Source: Ruminococcus sp. CAG:488
GTDB taxonomy: Bacteria > Bacillota > Clostridia > Oscillospirales > Acutalibacteraceae
NCBI GenBank assembly: GCA_000434055.1
Contig: HF999648.1
Span: forward strand, 7,529 to 36,035
Reading direction: 5' to 3'
Length of the DNA stretch: 28,507 nucleotides
The notes under the pieces were generated by a model. It saw only the letters and a program-made list of their open reading frames with translations. It ran no database searches and was not told the DNA's origin. Positions within the stretch are counted from its first letter, which is position 1, and each line of letters opens with the position of its first letter. A program made the translations under genes and the position numbers. Below are positions 1 through 8,389 of the stretch, in pieces.

Positions 1-75
1 CTCATAGGGAAAGAAAACCCTGCAAAGGTTTTCCATTTCATAATGAAATTTGTGATTAACGACCCTGAGTATCAT
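1..75 (-). CDS. hemZ: HemZ-like coproporphyrinogen III oxidase, N-terminal fragment
   Basis: The first 25 codons of a gene run off the left edge of the window. The translation begins MILRVVNHKF and continues to FFPYE. This matches my memory of the N-terminus of the oxygen-independent coproporphyrinogen oxidase HemZ (a radical SAM haem-pathway enzyme) in clostridia. The ATG overlaps the TGA of the upstream hydrolase gene in an ATGA junction, so the two are probably translationally coupled. The order rel-dtd-MBL hydrolase-hemZ is common in clostridia, which supports the call. The radical SAM CxxxCxxC motif lies outside the window and cannot be checked here. Confidence 0.6.
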   Translation of the reverse strand, partial: MILRVVNHKFHYEMENLCRVFFPYE

Positions 76-704
76 TTGAATCTCCTCATATATCTGTTTC
101 TTCTGCGTTCATATTCCATGGTCGTGGCTCTGTTGTGACCGGGATAAATCGTATATTCACCGGGCATTTCATAAAGCCGCTTGATTGAAACATACATGTC
201 ATCGTCATTGCCGCCGAAAAGATCGGTTCTTCCGGTCGTAAGGCAGAAAAGCGTATCGCCTGTGAACAGCGTGCGCTCGCTCTCGATATAATAGCAAACA
301 CTGCCCATTGTGTGTCCGGGGGTATGCATGACCTTAAATTCAAGGCTTCCGAGAGAAATAACATCTCCCTCCTCCACCGTGATATCCGGCTCGATATTTT
401 TCTGCATATGCGGCGCAATGCTGAATGCAATACTCATCATCTCGTTTGTAAGACAATCCGCATCTTTTTTATGAATTACAATTTTTGCCTCGGGGAAAGC
501 CTGTTTGAGGTCATATACGCCGAGAATATGATCCGCATGACCGTGGGTCAGCAGGATATATTTAACATTTTTGCCGTTGAGTTTGCTGATAAGTTCGGGC
601 GTACATTCGCCGCAGTCGATTATCGCCGTTTCGCAGCTAATATCGTCCGTTACAATATATGTGTTTGCGCTGACAGGTCCCAGCACCATTGTTTCAACAG
701 TCAT
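72..704 (-). CDS. MBL-fold hydrolase, glyoxalase-II-like
   Basis: This 210-residue cytoplasmic metallo-beta-lactamase-fold hydrolase belongs to the hydroxyacylglutathione hydrolase-like (YcbL/GloB) group. The metal motif THGHADH lies at residues 53-59, a second histidine in HTPGHT near 130, the FTGDTLF aspartate near 150, and the last histidine in YPGHN near 190. This complete ligand set fits a binuclear Zn or Fe site. The length is typical of the short YcbL type, which lacks the C-terminal glutathione-binding helices of true GloB. Such enzymes hydrolyse thioesters such as S-lactoylglutathione, but the physiological substrate in clostridia is unknown. The gene starts 1 bp after the dtd stop and overlaps hemZ by 4 bp, so it lies in a tight operon with rel and dtd. 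Confidence 0.85.
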   Translation of the reverse strand: MTVETMVLGPVSANTYIVTDDISCETAIIDCGECTPELISKLNGKNVKYILLTHGHADHILGVYDLKQAFPEAKIVIHKKDADCLTNEMMSIAFSIAPHMQKNIEPDITVEEGDVISLGSLEFKVMHTPGHTMGSVCYYIESERTLFTGDTLFCLTTGRTDLFGGNDDDMYVSIKRLYEMPGEYTIYPGHNRATTMEYERRRNRYMRRFK

Positions 705-705
705 T

Positions 706-1167
706 TTAATCCCTCTTGTTCCAGATAGTCGTGTCCATAATTATCGTAACGGGGCCGTCGTTGTGAATTTCGACCTTCATATCCGCTCCGAATGAACCAT
801 GCTCGACCTTTTTAATTCCGTTTACCTTGAGCTGCTCCATGAAATATTCATAAAGCTCATTGGCATAGTCGGGCTTCGCCGCCGTTGTAAAAGAAGGTCT
901 GTTGCCCTTTTTGATATCTGCGCAGAGCGTGAACTGAGAGATTGCAAGAACCTCGCCGTCAACATCGAGAATTGACATATTCATCTTCTCATCCTCGTCC
1001 TCAAAAATACGCAATTTGGCTATCTTTGCGGCAAGAATTTCCGCATCCTTCTTTGTATCGTCGGGGAAAACGCCCAAAAGAACATTATATCCCTTGCCGA
1101 TTTTTCCTATCGTTTCGCCGTCAACGACTACCGCCGACGAAGTTACTCTTTGTACTACTGCTTTCAT
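706..1167 (-). CDS. dtd: D-aminoacyl-tRNA deacylase
   Basis: A full-length 153-residue DTD that removes D-amino acids (and mischarged glycine) from tRNA, protecting translation. The start MKAVVQRVTSS is the family's characteristic N-terminus. Both signature motifs are visible: SQFTL near residue 97, and the Gly-cisPro motif as NDGPVT near 137, which gates the chiral pocket. An AGAGG ribosome binding site sits about 9 nt before the ATG. The gene is 23 bp downstream of the (p)ppGpp synthetase gene, a widely conserved rel-dtd pairing. Nothing is truncated. Confidence 0.95.
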   Translation of the reverse strand: MKAVVQRVTSSAVVVDGETIGKIGKGYNVLLGVFPDDTKKDAEILAAKIAKLRIFEDEDEKMNMSILDVDGEVLAISQFTLCADIKKGNRPSFTTAAKPDYANELYEYFMEQLKVNGIKKVEHGSFGADMKVEIHNDGPVTIIMDTTIWNKRD

Positions 1168-1190
1168 ATCAAAACCTCTTATTTTTTACC

Positions 1191-3470
1191 TTAGCTGTTG
1201 GAACGTTCAACATCAAGAACACCGTTTATCTTTCTGAGCTTCGCCATAACACCGTTGAGGTGCTCGATTCCGTTGACGCCGATTGTCAATTCGAGCGATG
1301 CTCTGCCGTCCTTTTTGCTCTTTGTATTGATTCCGTATATCATAACTCTCATGTCTGCGATCATCTTTGAAACATCAGCCATAAGTCCGACTCTGTCAAG
1401 ACAAGTCATCGAAACCGTAGCTGTGAAATCCTCCTTAACAGAGCTGTCCCATCCTGCGGGAATCCATCTGTCAGGCTCATCGGCAAGCTCGATAACCTTA
1501 GGCACGTTTGTACAGTCCCTTTTGTGTATGGAAACGCCGTGACCTCTTGTGATAAAACCGATAATCTTATCGCCCGGAACAGGGCTGCAGCACTTTGAAA
1601 GTTTGATAAGGCAATTGTCTATTCCCTCGATAACAACGCCGTCCTGACTCTTTGCGCGCTTCTTCTGAGAAGGCTTTGTTATCTTAATAACGTCCTCCTC
1701 AGCCGGCTCGGTCTGCTTGAATTCCTTAACGTACTCGTCCTTGATATGCGGCATCATCTTGTTAATGGAAACGCCGCCGTAGCCGATTGCCGCAAAGAAA
1801 TCATCGGCACTGTTGAAGCGCTGACGCTGAGCGACCTCAAGGATGAACTTGTCAAACTGCTGATCGTTGAGCCTTATGAAATTGCGCTTGAACTCACGCT
1901 CAACCTCCATCTTGCCCTCAAGGATATTTTCCTCTCTGCGCTCCTTCTTAAACCATGAGCGGATTTTATTCCTTGCACCGCTGGTCTTGACGAATTTAAG
2001 CCAATCCCGGCTCGGCCCCTTATTCTGCTGAGAGGAAGTAATGATTTCAACAATCTCTCCCGTTTTGACAACATAATCTATCGGTACGATTCTTCCGTCA
2101 ACCTTTGCGCCGACCATTCTGTTGCCGACTGCAGAGTGTATGGCATAGGCAAAGTCAACAACGGTTGCGCCTGCCGGGAGGTTGATAACCGTTCCTTTTG
2201 GGGTGAACACAAAAACCTCCTCCTGTACAAGGTCGGTTTTTATCGTGTTCACAATATCCTGCGGATTCTCGGAAACATTCTGGCTTTCAAGAAGCTGACG
2301 AATCCATGAAAATTTCTCTTCAAACTTCTGTCTTCCGCTCATTCCGAGCTTATATTTCCAGTGGGCGGCAACACCGTACTCGGCAGTGCGGTGCATCTCC
2401 CATGTTCTTATCTGAACCTCAAACGGTATTCCCTCGTCGCCGATTACCGTCGTGTGCAGGGACTGATACATGTTCGCCTTCGGCGTTGAAATATAATCCT
2501 TGAAGCGTCCGGGAATGGACTTGAACATATCGTGAATTATTCCGAGACAGTTGTAGCAGTCAATAACGTCATCAACAATTATTCTGACGGCATAAATATC
2601 GTAGATCTCATCAAAGCTTTTGCCCTGCATATACATCTTACGGTAAATGCCGTGAACACTCTTGATTCTGCCGGAAATGCTTGCGTTCGGCACAACAAGC
2701 TTTATTCTCTCGCTGATTTTTTTTTGAATACTGTCAAGGTATTCCTTCCTCTTTGACTGCTGCTGTTCGAGCCTGTCTCTAATCTCCTTATAAGCAACGG
2801 GATCAAGATAGCTGATTGCAAGATCCTCAAGCTCCTCCTTAACACCTCTGATACCGAGACGGTGAGCGATCGGAGCATATATTTCAAGTGTTTCCTGAGC
2901 TTTTTCACGTCTTTTATCCGGTCGCATAAAAGACAAGGTTCTCATATTGTGTATACGGTCGGCAAGCTTGATGATGATAACACGGATATCCTGCGACATT
3001 GCCATCAGCATCTTGCGCACATTCTCCGCCTGCTGCTCCTCCTTTGTAAAGATAGGCACCTTGCCGAGCTTTGTAACGCCCTCAACAAGGTTTGCAACAT
3101 CCTCGCCGAATTCCTCCTGGATATTCTCCTTGGTCATATCGGTGTCTTCAACAACGTCATGCAGCAAAGCCGCAGCCATTGACTCCCCGTCCATGCCCAA
3201 ATTGTAAAGAATAATTGCGACGGAGACAGGGTGGATTATATAAGGCTCGCCGGAGAATCTGAACTGACCCTCATGTGCCTTTTTTGCTATAAAATACGCC
3301 TTTTCGACGAGGGAAACATCGTTTTCGGTCATGTTCTCCCTGACAAGCTTTATAAGCTTGCCGTAAAGTTCATCGGGATTTTCGGGGACGAAATCTTTCT
3401 TTTCGTCCTGCTCCGCAGTCGCTTCGTTCATCGTTGCGGTTAATTTGTTTTTTTCATTAGCTTCTGACAT
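1191..3470 (-). CDS. relA: Bifunctional (p)ppGpp synthetase/hydrolase (RSH)
   Basis: This 759-residue RelA/SpoT homologue makes and degrades the stringent-response alarmone (p)ppGpp. Domains in order: a charged N-terminal extension of about 30 residues; an HD hydrolase with LLHDVVEDT around residues 102-110; a synthetase with STPKANMYQSLHT near 330-342 and EVQIRT after it; a TGS domain (VFVFTPKG onwards, about 415-475); a linker with a conserved CCSPVPGD; and a C-terminal ACT domain (DRVGLMADVS onwards). The synthetase carries the basic RFKD motif typical of bifunctional long RSH enzymes rather than the acidic version of monofunctional RelA. Together with the intact HD, this argues both activities are present. 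Upstream lie a leader hairpin and a MITE-like element; dtd follows by 23 bp. I see no clear promoter directly upstream, so transcription may come through from recJ. Confidence 0.95.
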   Translation of the reverse strand: MSEANEKNKLTATMNEATAEQDEKKDFVPENPDELYGKLIKLVRENMTENDVSLVEKAYFIAKKAHEGQFRFSGEPYIIHPVSVAIILYNLGMDGESMAAALLHDVVEDTDMTKENIQEEFGEDVANLVEGVTKLGKVPIFTKEEQQAENVRKMLMAMSQDIRVIIIKLADRIHNMRTLSFMRPDKRREKAQETLEIYAPIAHRLGIRGVKEELEDLAISYLDPVAYKEIRDRLEQQQSKRKEYLDSIQKKISERIKLVVPNASISGRIKSVHGIYRKMYMQGKSFDEIYDIYAVRIIVDDVIDCYNCLGIIHDMFKSIPGRFKDYISTPKANMYQSLHTTVIGDEGIPFEVQIRTWEMHRTAEYGVAAHWKYKLGMSGRQKFEEKFSWIRQLLESQNVSENPQDIVNTIKTDLVQEEVFVFTPKGTVINLPAGATVVDFAYAIHSAVGNRMVGAKVDGRIVPIDYVVKTGEIVEIITSSQQNKGPSRDWLKFVKTSGARNKIRSWFKKERREENILEGKMEVEREFKRNFIRLNDQQFDKFILEVAQRQRFNSADDFFAAIGYGGVSINKMMPHIKDEYVKEFKQTEPAEEDVIKITKPSQKKRAKSQDGVVIEGIDNCLIKLSKCCSPVPGDKIIGFITRGHGVSIHKRDCTNVPKVIELADEPDRWIPAGWDSSVKEDFTATVSMTCLDRVGLMADVSKMIADMRVMIYGINTKSKKDGRASLELTIGVNGIEHLNGVMAKLRKINGVLDVERSNS

Positions 3471-3482
3471 TTTTATACCACT

Positions 3483-3497
3483 CGGCTTTACAAGCCG
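3483..3497 (-). other. Small hairpin in the rel leader
   Basis: A perfect inverted repeat, CGGCTT-TAC-AAGCCG, lies 13-27 nt upstream of the rel start codon on the transcribed strand. The only Shine-Dalgarno-like stretches nearby are weak and adjoin this hairpin. It could modulate translation initiation, or be a remnant of an RNA processing site. Its role is inferred only from position. Confidence 0.4.
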
Positions 3498-3515
3498 ACC
3501 CCTTTAAAAGTTCTG

Positions 3516-3684
3516 TTAAGGCAATACCGCACAATTTTATTGTGCGAATTGCAAAGTAAGATTTTTCGTCAGGTTGTGCAAAAATTTCGCAGGCCTGCTG
3601 ACGCAAGTCAAGGAATTTTTGTGCAGCATGACGGAAACATATTCAAGCAAGGCGTGCGCCTCAATTTGTACAGTGTTGCCTTAA
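3516..3684. mobile_element. MITE-like element with 19-bp terminal inverted repeats
   Basis: A non-coding element of about 169 bp sits between recJ and rel. Its ends are inverted repeats: 3516-3534 reads TTAAGGCAATACCGCACAA, and the complement of 3666-3684 reads TTAAGGCAACACTGTACAA (16 of 19 identical). Inside is a perfect 8-bp hairpin at 3528-3546 (CGCACAAT-TTT-ATTGTGCG), a CGTCAG/CTGACG pair at 3567-3572 and 3598-3603, and a 10-nt palindrome at 3651-3660. The whole piece can thus fold as a long imperfect hairpin, as miniature inverted-repeat elements do. It has no ORF. The outermost TTAA, or the TA within it, could be the duplicated target. The right end overlaps the 3' end of recJ. Origin and mobility are inferred; a second copy is not visible in this window. 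Confidence 0.6.
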
Positions 3685-5697
3685 TCTTTTGAGCACCGGC
3701 GCATCCTGCAAGTTGACCTTCTCGCTTGTTTTCGGTGCGCTCAGTCCGCCGTTTTCATCTCTTATGAGTATACCCATTTCAAGCATTGCCTCAACGGACA
3801 CCGCTACCTGTCCGTAGTCCTCAGCCCAGAAATCAAGCCTGTGGCAGAGCGTTTCCGTATCGTAATTCCATCTTCCGACAGAGCGTATGTATCTGTAAAC
3901 CTTAGCCGTTGTTTCACGCTGAGGAACAAGCAGCGAAGCGTCGAAGCCCTCGCTTTTTCCTCTCATGAGCATTGAAAAATCTCTCATCGAAACAAACAGA
4001 TCGTCCTCCACCATGTCGTGGAGCTTTATATTTTTGAGCAAAACGCTCACCCTAAGCTGGCCGAGATATTCATTCGGTTCAAGTCCGACAGCAGCATCAA
4101 TCACATCCCCCTTGACGTACGGGAAATCCGCCTGAAGCGTTCTGAATTTGAGCGTTTGCAAAGAAACTCCGTTTCGTTCAAGGATTATTCTCAGGTGCTT
4201 TCCGTTTCCTATCGGCTGAATATCGGTTATCGTCATGTTGTAAAGACCGAAAACCGGCTGAGGGTTGCCTGCACCGAACGGTTCAAGCTGTTCAATCGCG
4301 CTGAGCATTTCCACATTAACATATGCAGGGTTCAGTTTAAAATCAACAGTCTGAATTGGGAAAGGCATTTCGAAACTGTCGGCATATTCGTTTATCGCCT
4401 TTCTGAAAGTGCCGATGTTTTCCGTTTTAAGTCCTATTCCCGCGGCAAGCATATGTCCGCCGAAATGAGTCAGGCACTCGCCGCAATGTGAAAGCGCATC
4501 GTAAAGATTGAAACCGTCAATACTTCTTCCGGATCCCTTTGCGTCGTCGCCGTCAACGGTTATAACAAGTGTCGGTTTTCCGTATTTTTCGACAAGTCTC
4601 GACGCAACAATGCCTACAACTCCGTCGTGCCATCCCTCACCTGCGACAACAAGCACGTTCTGATAAATCCAATTCGGATTATTTTTTATCTGAGCGACAG
4701 CCTGATTGAGTATCTCCTGCTCTGTCTGCTGTCTGGTTGCATTTTCATCGTTAATTTCCTGTGCAAGAGCGTTTGCTTCCTCGTAATCCTCGCTCAGAAG
4801 CAGTCTTATCGCTCTGTCTGCCGAGCCCATACGTCCTGCCGCATTGATTCTCGGGCAAATGCCAAACGCAACGGTTGTTGACGTCATCCTTCTTTCCGAA
4901 AGACCGGCAGCCTCGATAAGCGACTGTATTCCCATTCTGTCCGAATCGGCAATCAGTTGTACTCCCCTGCGTACAAGCTCGCGGTTTTCCTTTATAAGCG
5001 GCATAACGTCGGCAACCGTACCGATAGTCACAAGGTCTGCGAAGCTGTCCGTGACTCCGTTCTCCTCGCCCTCAAGTGCACATATCAATTTATATGCAAC
5101 TCCGACACCTGCATAGTCTTTAAATTCAAGATTGCAATCCTCCCTGTGAGGATCAATGACCGCAACGGCCTGCGGCAAGGTGTCCGACGGAAGATGGTGA
5201 TCCGTAACAATAAGCTCCATTTCAAGCTCATTTATATATTTTGCTTCTTCAACGGCGCTTATTCCGTTATCGACAGTGATGATGAGCTTAACTCCCATCA
5301 TGCTGAGCTTGTCAATTGCCTCATAGCTCAGTCCGTAGCCCTCTGTGTGGCGGTTCGGAACATAATAAACCACATCCGCGCCCTGCATTTCAAGGTATGA
5401 ATACAGCAATGCGGTTGACGTAACTCCGTCGGCGTCATAGTCACCATAAATTGCAATTCTCTCAAATTCATCAAGGGCCTTTTGAATTCTCTTGACCGCT
5501 GGATACATATCGGGAAAATCCATCGGGTCAACGCTTCTGCGCTCCCCCATTCCGAAAAAGTCCTTCGCTTCCTCGGACGTGTTTATTCCTCTTGTCGATG
5601 CGATAAGTGCAGCATACGGGCTGATGTTAAGCTCTTCGGAAAGCTTCGTTGCATTTTCTTTATCGCCGCTTTTGACTATCCACTTTTTTCTGCTCAT
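3661..5697 (-). CDS. recJ: Single-strand-specific 5'-3' DNA exonuclease RecJ
   Basis: A 678-residue RecJ exonuclease that degrades 5' single-stranded DNA in recombinational and mismatch repair. DHH-domain metal motifs are visible: YGDYDADG at residues 84-91, TVDNGIS near 140, and VTDHH near 163. Next come NAAGRMG, and the DHHA1 domain with GSGRS and FGGHMLAAG near 400. An OB-fold region follows from about 450. The C-terminal 100 residues are less conserved. The ATG follows an AGGAG site 17 bp after the glycosyltransferase stop. The last codons (LRQHCTN and the TGA) lie inside the terminal repeat of the MITE-like element, so the native C-terminus has probably been replaced or trimmed. The catalytic core is intact. 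Confidence 0.93.
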   Translation of the reverse strand: MSRKKWIVKSGDKENATKLSEELNISPYAALIASTRGINTSEEAKDFFGMGERRSVDPMDFPDMYPAVKRIQKALDEFERIAIYGDYDADGVTSTALLYSYLEMQGADVVYYVPNRHTEGYGLSYEAIDKLSMMGVKLIITVDNGISAVEEAKYINELEMELIVTDHHLPSDTLPQAVAVIDPHREDCNLEFKDYAGVGVAYKLICALEGEENGVTDSFADLVTIGTVADVMPLIKENRELVRRGVQLIADSDRMGIQSLIEAAGLSERRMTSTTVAFGICPRINAAGRMGSADRAIRLLLSEDYEEANALAQEINDENATRQQTEQEILNQAVAQIKNNPNWIYQNVLVVAGEGWHDGVVGIVASRLVEKYGKPTLVITVDGDDAKGSGRSIDGFNLYDALSHCGECLTHFGGHMLAAGIGLKTENIGTFRKAINEYADSFEMPFPIQTVDFKLNPAYVNVEMLSAIEQLEPFGAGNPQPVFGLYNMTITDIQPIGNGKHLRIILERNGVSLQTLKFRTLQADFPYVKGDVIDAAVGLEPNEYLGQLRVSVLLKNIKLHDMVEDDLFVSMRDFSMLMRGKSEGFDASLLVPQRETTAKVYRYIRSVGRWNYDTETLCHRLDFWAEDYGQVAVSVEAMLEMGILIRDENGGLSAPKTSEKVNLQDAPVLKRLRQHCTN

Positions 5698-5714
5698 ATC
5701 GCATCTCCTTTCTT

Positions 5715-6836
5715 TTATCTATCGTAAATTTCTTCAAGCTGACGCACGGTATGTGAAATATCAAACTGTCTGAGTTTGTTTTCATCCGCCGATTTTCTCG
5801 GCTCGTCAAGCTCTCTGTTAATGAACTCCGCCCATTTTTTTGCACCGTTTTCAAGTGAAAAATAATCAATCAATCCGACGTCGGCTTCCTTGGTAACAAC
5901 ATCGGAAACAATACAGCGAAGTCCCGCTGCCTGCGCTTCGATAAGAGAGAACGGAAGTCCCTCAAAAAGCGACGGCATAAGGAAACAATCGCAGCAGGCA
6001 AGAATTTCTTTAACATCGGTTCTGACACCCGTGAAAATAATCCTGTCCGTAACACCGAGCTGCTCCGCCCTGTCCTTTGCGGCATTTTCAAGCTCTCCGC
6101 AGCCTACCCAAATGTATTTGAAATCGTCTCTTATTATTGCAAGCTCCGAAATTATTTCAACGGCAAAAATCGGATTTTTCTGAGCCGAAAGTCTTCCGAC
6201 GGAAACGAGCAAATGCTTTTCGGTTCCGTCGGCACCGAGTTTTTGAGCGTAACTCAAAGCGTCAAAATCATCTGCTTTTCTGTAGCTCTCGGTGTCAATT
6301 CCGTTATAAATAAGCGTTGATTTTCTCTCGCCGTAAAAATATTCCGATGCAACATCCGAACAGGCCAAAAGCTCTGTTGACGAGCGAATAATAAGACCTT
6401 TCATAGTGCGGCTGTAGATTTTTTGTAAAAGCTTCTTCAAAGCCGCCAATCTGCCGACGGGATCATACTGACTTTTTGAATTGTGAGCATGGCAAATTCT
6501 CATTGGAATTCCGCATTTTTTCGCAATTGACAGCGTTATTCCGTTGAGAAGATCCATATTTGAATGGGCAATGTCAAAATGCTCCGCCGAAAGAATTTTC
6601 TTGACATTTTTGATATAATCAAGCTTCTTTTTCGGTGCATCAAGATCGCCTGCATGGATAACTCTTATGCCCATATCGGCAACTGTCTTTTCGTGAAGGC
6701 AATAAACGCCCTCGTCAATCGCAATTATCACCGTTATATCATATTTTGTTTTGTCGATTTTCCTGAGCACATTTACAAGGAAGGTTTCGATTCCGTTTGC
6801 GCTCAGTCCGTGTGAAAAAAATACGATTTTTTTCAT
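5715..6836 (-). CDS. GT4-family glycosyltransferase
   Basis: This 373-residue retaining glycosyltransferase of the GT-B fold has the GT4 (Glycos_transf_1) pattern. It has an N-terminal acceptor domain beginning IVFFSHGLSANGIETF, and the C-terminal nucleotide-sugar domain shows VSVGRLSAQKNP near residue 210. The donor-site motif PSLFEGLPFSLIEAQAAG lies near 290-307 and contains the ExxxxxxxE pair of the family. It has no transmembrane segment, so it should act at the inner membrane face on capsule, exopolysaccharide or glycolipid acceptors. Donor and acceptor cannot be read from sequence. It sits 18 bp after the GPH symporter and 17 bp before recJ, suggesting co-transcription rather than a dedicated polysaccharide cluster. 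Confidence 0.85.
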   Translation of the reverse strand: MKKIVFFSHGLSANGIETFLVNVLRKIDKTKYDITVIIAIDEGVYCLHEKTVADMGIRVIHAGDLDAPKKKLDYIKNVKKILSAEHFDIAHSNMDLLNGITLSIAKKCGIPMRICHAHNSKSQYDPVGRLAALKKLLQKIYSRTMKGLIIRSSTELLACSDVASEYFYGERKSTLIYNGIDTESYRKADDFDALSYAQKLGADGTEKHLLVSVGRLSAQKNPIFAVEIISELAIIRDDFKYIWVGCGELENAAKDRAEQLGVTDRIIFTGVRTDVKEILACCDCFLMPSLFEGLPFSLIEAQAAGLRCIVSDVVTKEADVGLIDYFSLENGAKKWAEFINRELDEPRKSADENKLRQFDISHTVRQLEEIYDR

Positions 6837-6854
6837 GTCAACACCTGCCGGCTG

Positions 6855-8261
6855 TTATTTGGAAGCTTCTTCGTGTCTTAGGGAAACCGTGGCAAGAATT
6901 TCTCTCTTGAAATCGCCGTAGATTTTGTATCTCTTTGAGAAAACGATGAATGAAATAATGATAAGCACCGGAGGAACAATGAACATAAGCGCCGAGATAG
7001 CGTCCTTAGCCTCCTGCGTCTGCTCGGGAGCAGTTCCCTCATACTTTGTTATGCTGAACGTCAGATACATGATAATGCACTGAACCGTATATGCCATTTT
7101 CTGCAAAAAGCCCTTCATCGAGAATGTCAAGCTCTGATTTCTCTTGCCGAGCTTATATTCGCCGTAATCAACAACATCGGCAAGCATAACGGTCTGATTG
7201 ACGAACATACTTCCGATACCGATTGATGTTATAAGATAGCACGCACCGAGTCCGTAAACGTTGCCGCCGAAGCCGTAGCCGATCACAGCCATGCCGATAT
7301 ATCCGACTGCCGACATGCCGAGCGAAAGCTTATAGATATTTCTGTTGTTCATATTAAGCTTTGAACATATCGGAATAACGGCAATACCGATTACCGAGCC
7401 GACTGCTCCGAACATATTAAACTTTGACTGAAGGTTGAGGTCACCTGCAACCGAGTTGAAATAATAGCTGCTGATACCCGAGGTCATATAATAGCCTGCG
7501 TTTGAGATCATGGCAAACAGCATAAATGTCAAAAGCTGATCGTTGTTCTTTACAACGTTTATAGCCTGCTTAAACGAAAACTTCTCGCCGCTTTGAATTA
7601 CATTTCTTTCCTTTGTCGAGGCGACGCTGATGAATGCAAAAACAACAAGCATGACGGCGGCAATAATTGACCATTTTCCAAAGCCTGTTCTAAGGCACTC
7701 CGGCGTCATTGCTTTGAGACTGCTCTCGCTTGAACCGCCGAGATATGCAACAATAGGCGCCGTAAGAATAAGCACGATTCCCTGACCCAGACCGGAGAAG
7801 GTTCTTGCAACCGTAGAAATAAAGTTTCTGTCTTTTTCCTCAGTTGCAAACGACGGAATCATTGACCAGTAAGGTATATCCGCCAAGGTATTTGACATGC
7901 CCCAAAGCACATAGAAAACCGCAACATAAACATACATCCAAACCGAATCTGTTTTTATTCCCGGATTATTAAAAAGCAGGCAGAGGACGACTGCGTTTGC
8001 TATTGCACCTCTCAGTATCCACGGACGATACTTACCCATTTTGCTGTTTGACATATCAACAAGAGTTCCCATCATAGGGTCATTGATACCGTCCCACAAT
8101 CTCGCGATCGGCGCAAGAATGAGCAGAAAAAGCGAGCTGATACCGAGCGCATTTGTAAGATAAAGCGAAAGGTAAGAATAGAATAAGCCATAGCTGAGGT
8201 CAAGACCGACCGCACCTACGCCGTAGCCAAGCTTCTCTCTTAAAGGAACTTTTTTATCCAT
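6855..8261 (-). CDS. GPH-family sugar:cation symporter (MFS_2)
   Basis: A 12-helix transporter of the glycoside-pentoside-hexuronide:cation symporter family (MelB-like). Its N-terminus, LREKLGYGVGAVGLDLSYG, is typical of the family. DGINDPMMGTLVD with RPWILRGA follows in the first cytoplasmic loop; this is the Asp/Arg-rich MFS_2 signature. DVVDYGEYKLGKRN later marks the second half. It imports a sugar or glycoside with Na+ or H+; the substrate is unknown. An in-frame ATG at 8279 would add six residues, but the ATG at 8261 has an AGG seven bases upstream and gives the usual MDKKVPLREKLGYG start, so I prefer it (468 residues). The promoter at 8302-8330 drives it, and it heads the minus-strand run. 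Confidence 0.88.
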   Translation of the reverse strand: MDKKVPLREKLGYGVGAVGLDLSYGLFYSYLSLYLTNALGISSLFLLILAPIARLWDGINDPMMGTLVDMSNSKMGKYRPWILRGAIANAVVLCLLFNNPGIKTDSVWMYVYVAVFYVLWGMSNTLADIPYWSMIPSFATEEKDRNFISTVARTFSGLGQGIVLILTAPIVAYLGGSSESSLKAMTPECLRTGFGKWSIIAAVMLVVFAFISVASTKERNVIQSGEKFSFKQAINVVKNNDQLLTFMLFAMISNAGYYMTSGISSYYFNSVAGDLNLQSKFNMFGAVGSVIGIAVIPICSKLNMNNRNIYKLSLGMSAVGYIGMAVIGYGFGGNVYGLGACYLITSIGIGSMFVNQTVMLADVVDYGEYKLGKRNQSLTFSMKGFLQKMAYTVQCIIMYLTFSITKYEGTAPEQTQEAKDAISALMFIVPPVLIIISFIVFSKRYKIYGDFKREILATVSLRHEEASK

Positions 8262-8301
8262 TTTGATACCTACTTTCATAAATTAGCCTAAACCAACTTA
8301 T

Positions 8302-8330
8302 ATAATACCACAAAAAAACATTTTAGACAA
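8302..8330 (-). promoter_or_regulatory. Sigma-A promoter for the GPH symporter operon
   Basis: On the minus strand, -35 TTGTCT (8325-8330), a 17-bp spacer and -10 TATTAT (8302-8307). The predicted start is near 8295. The -35 box directly abuts the T-tract of the terminator of the preceding LRR/dockerin gene. Confidence 0.6.
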
Positions 8331-8331
8331 T

Positions 8332-8369
8332 AGAAAAAATGACGTTCCGCAAGAAAAAGGAACGTCATT
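8332..8369 (-). terminator. Intrinsic terminator of the LRR/dockerin gene
   Basis: A perfect 11-bp stem, AATGACGTTCC/GGAACGTCATT (8338-8348 with 8359-8369), has a 10-nt loop. On the minus strand six or more T residues follow. It lies 21 bp downstream of the stop at 8390. Confidence 0.9.
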
Positions 8370-8389
8370 TTCGGTTTATTATATAATTA

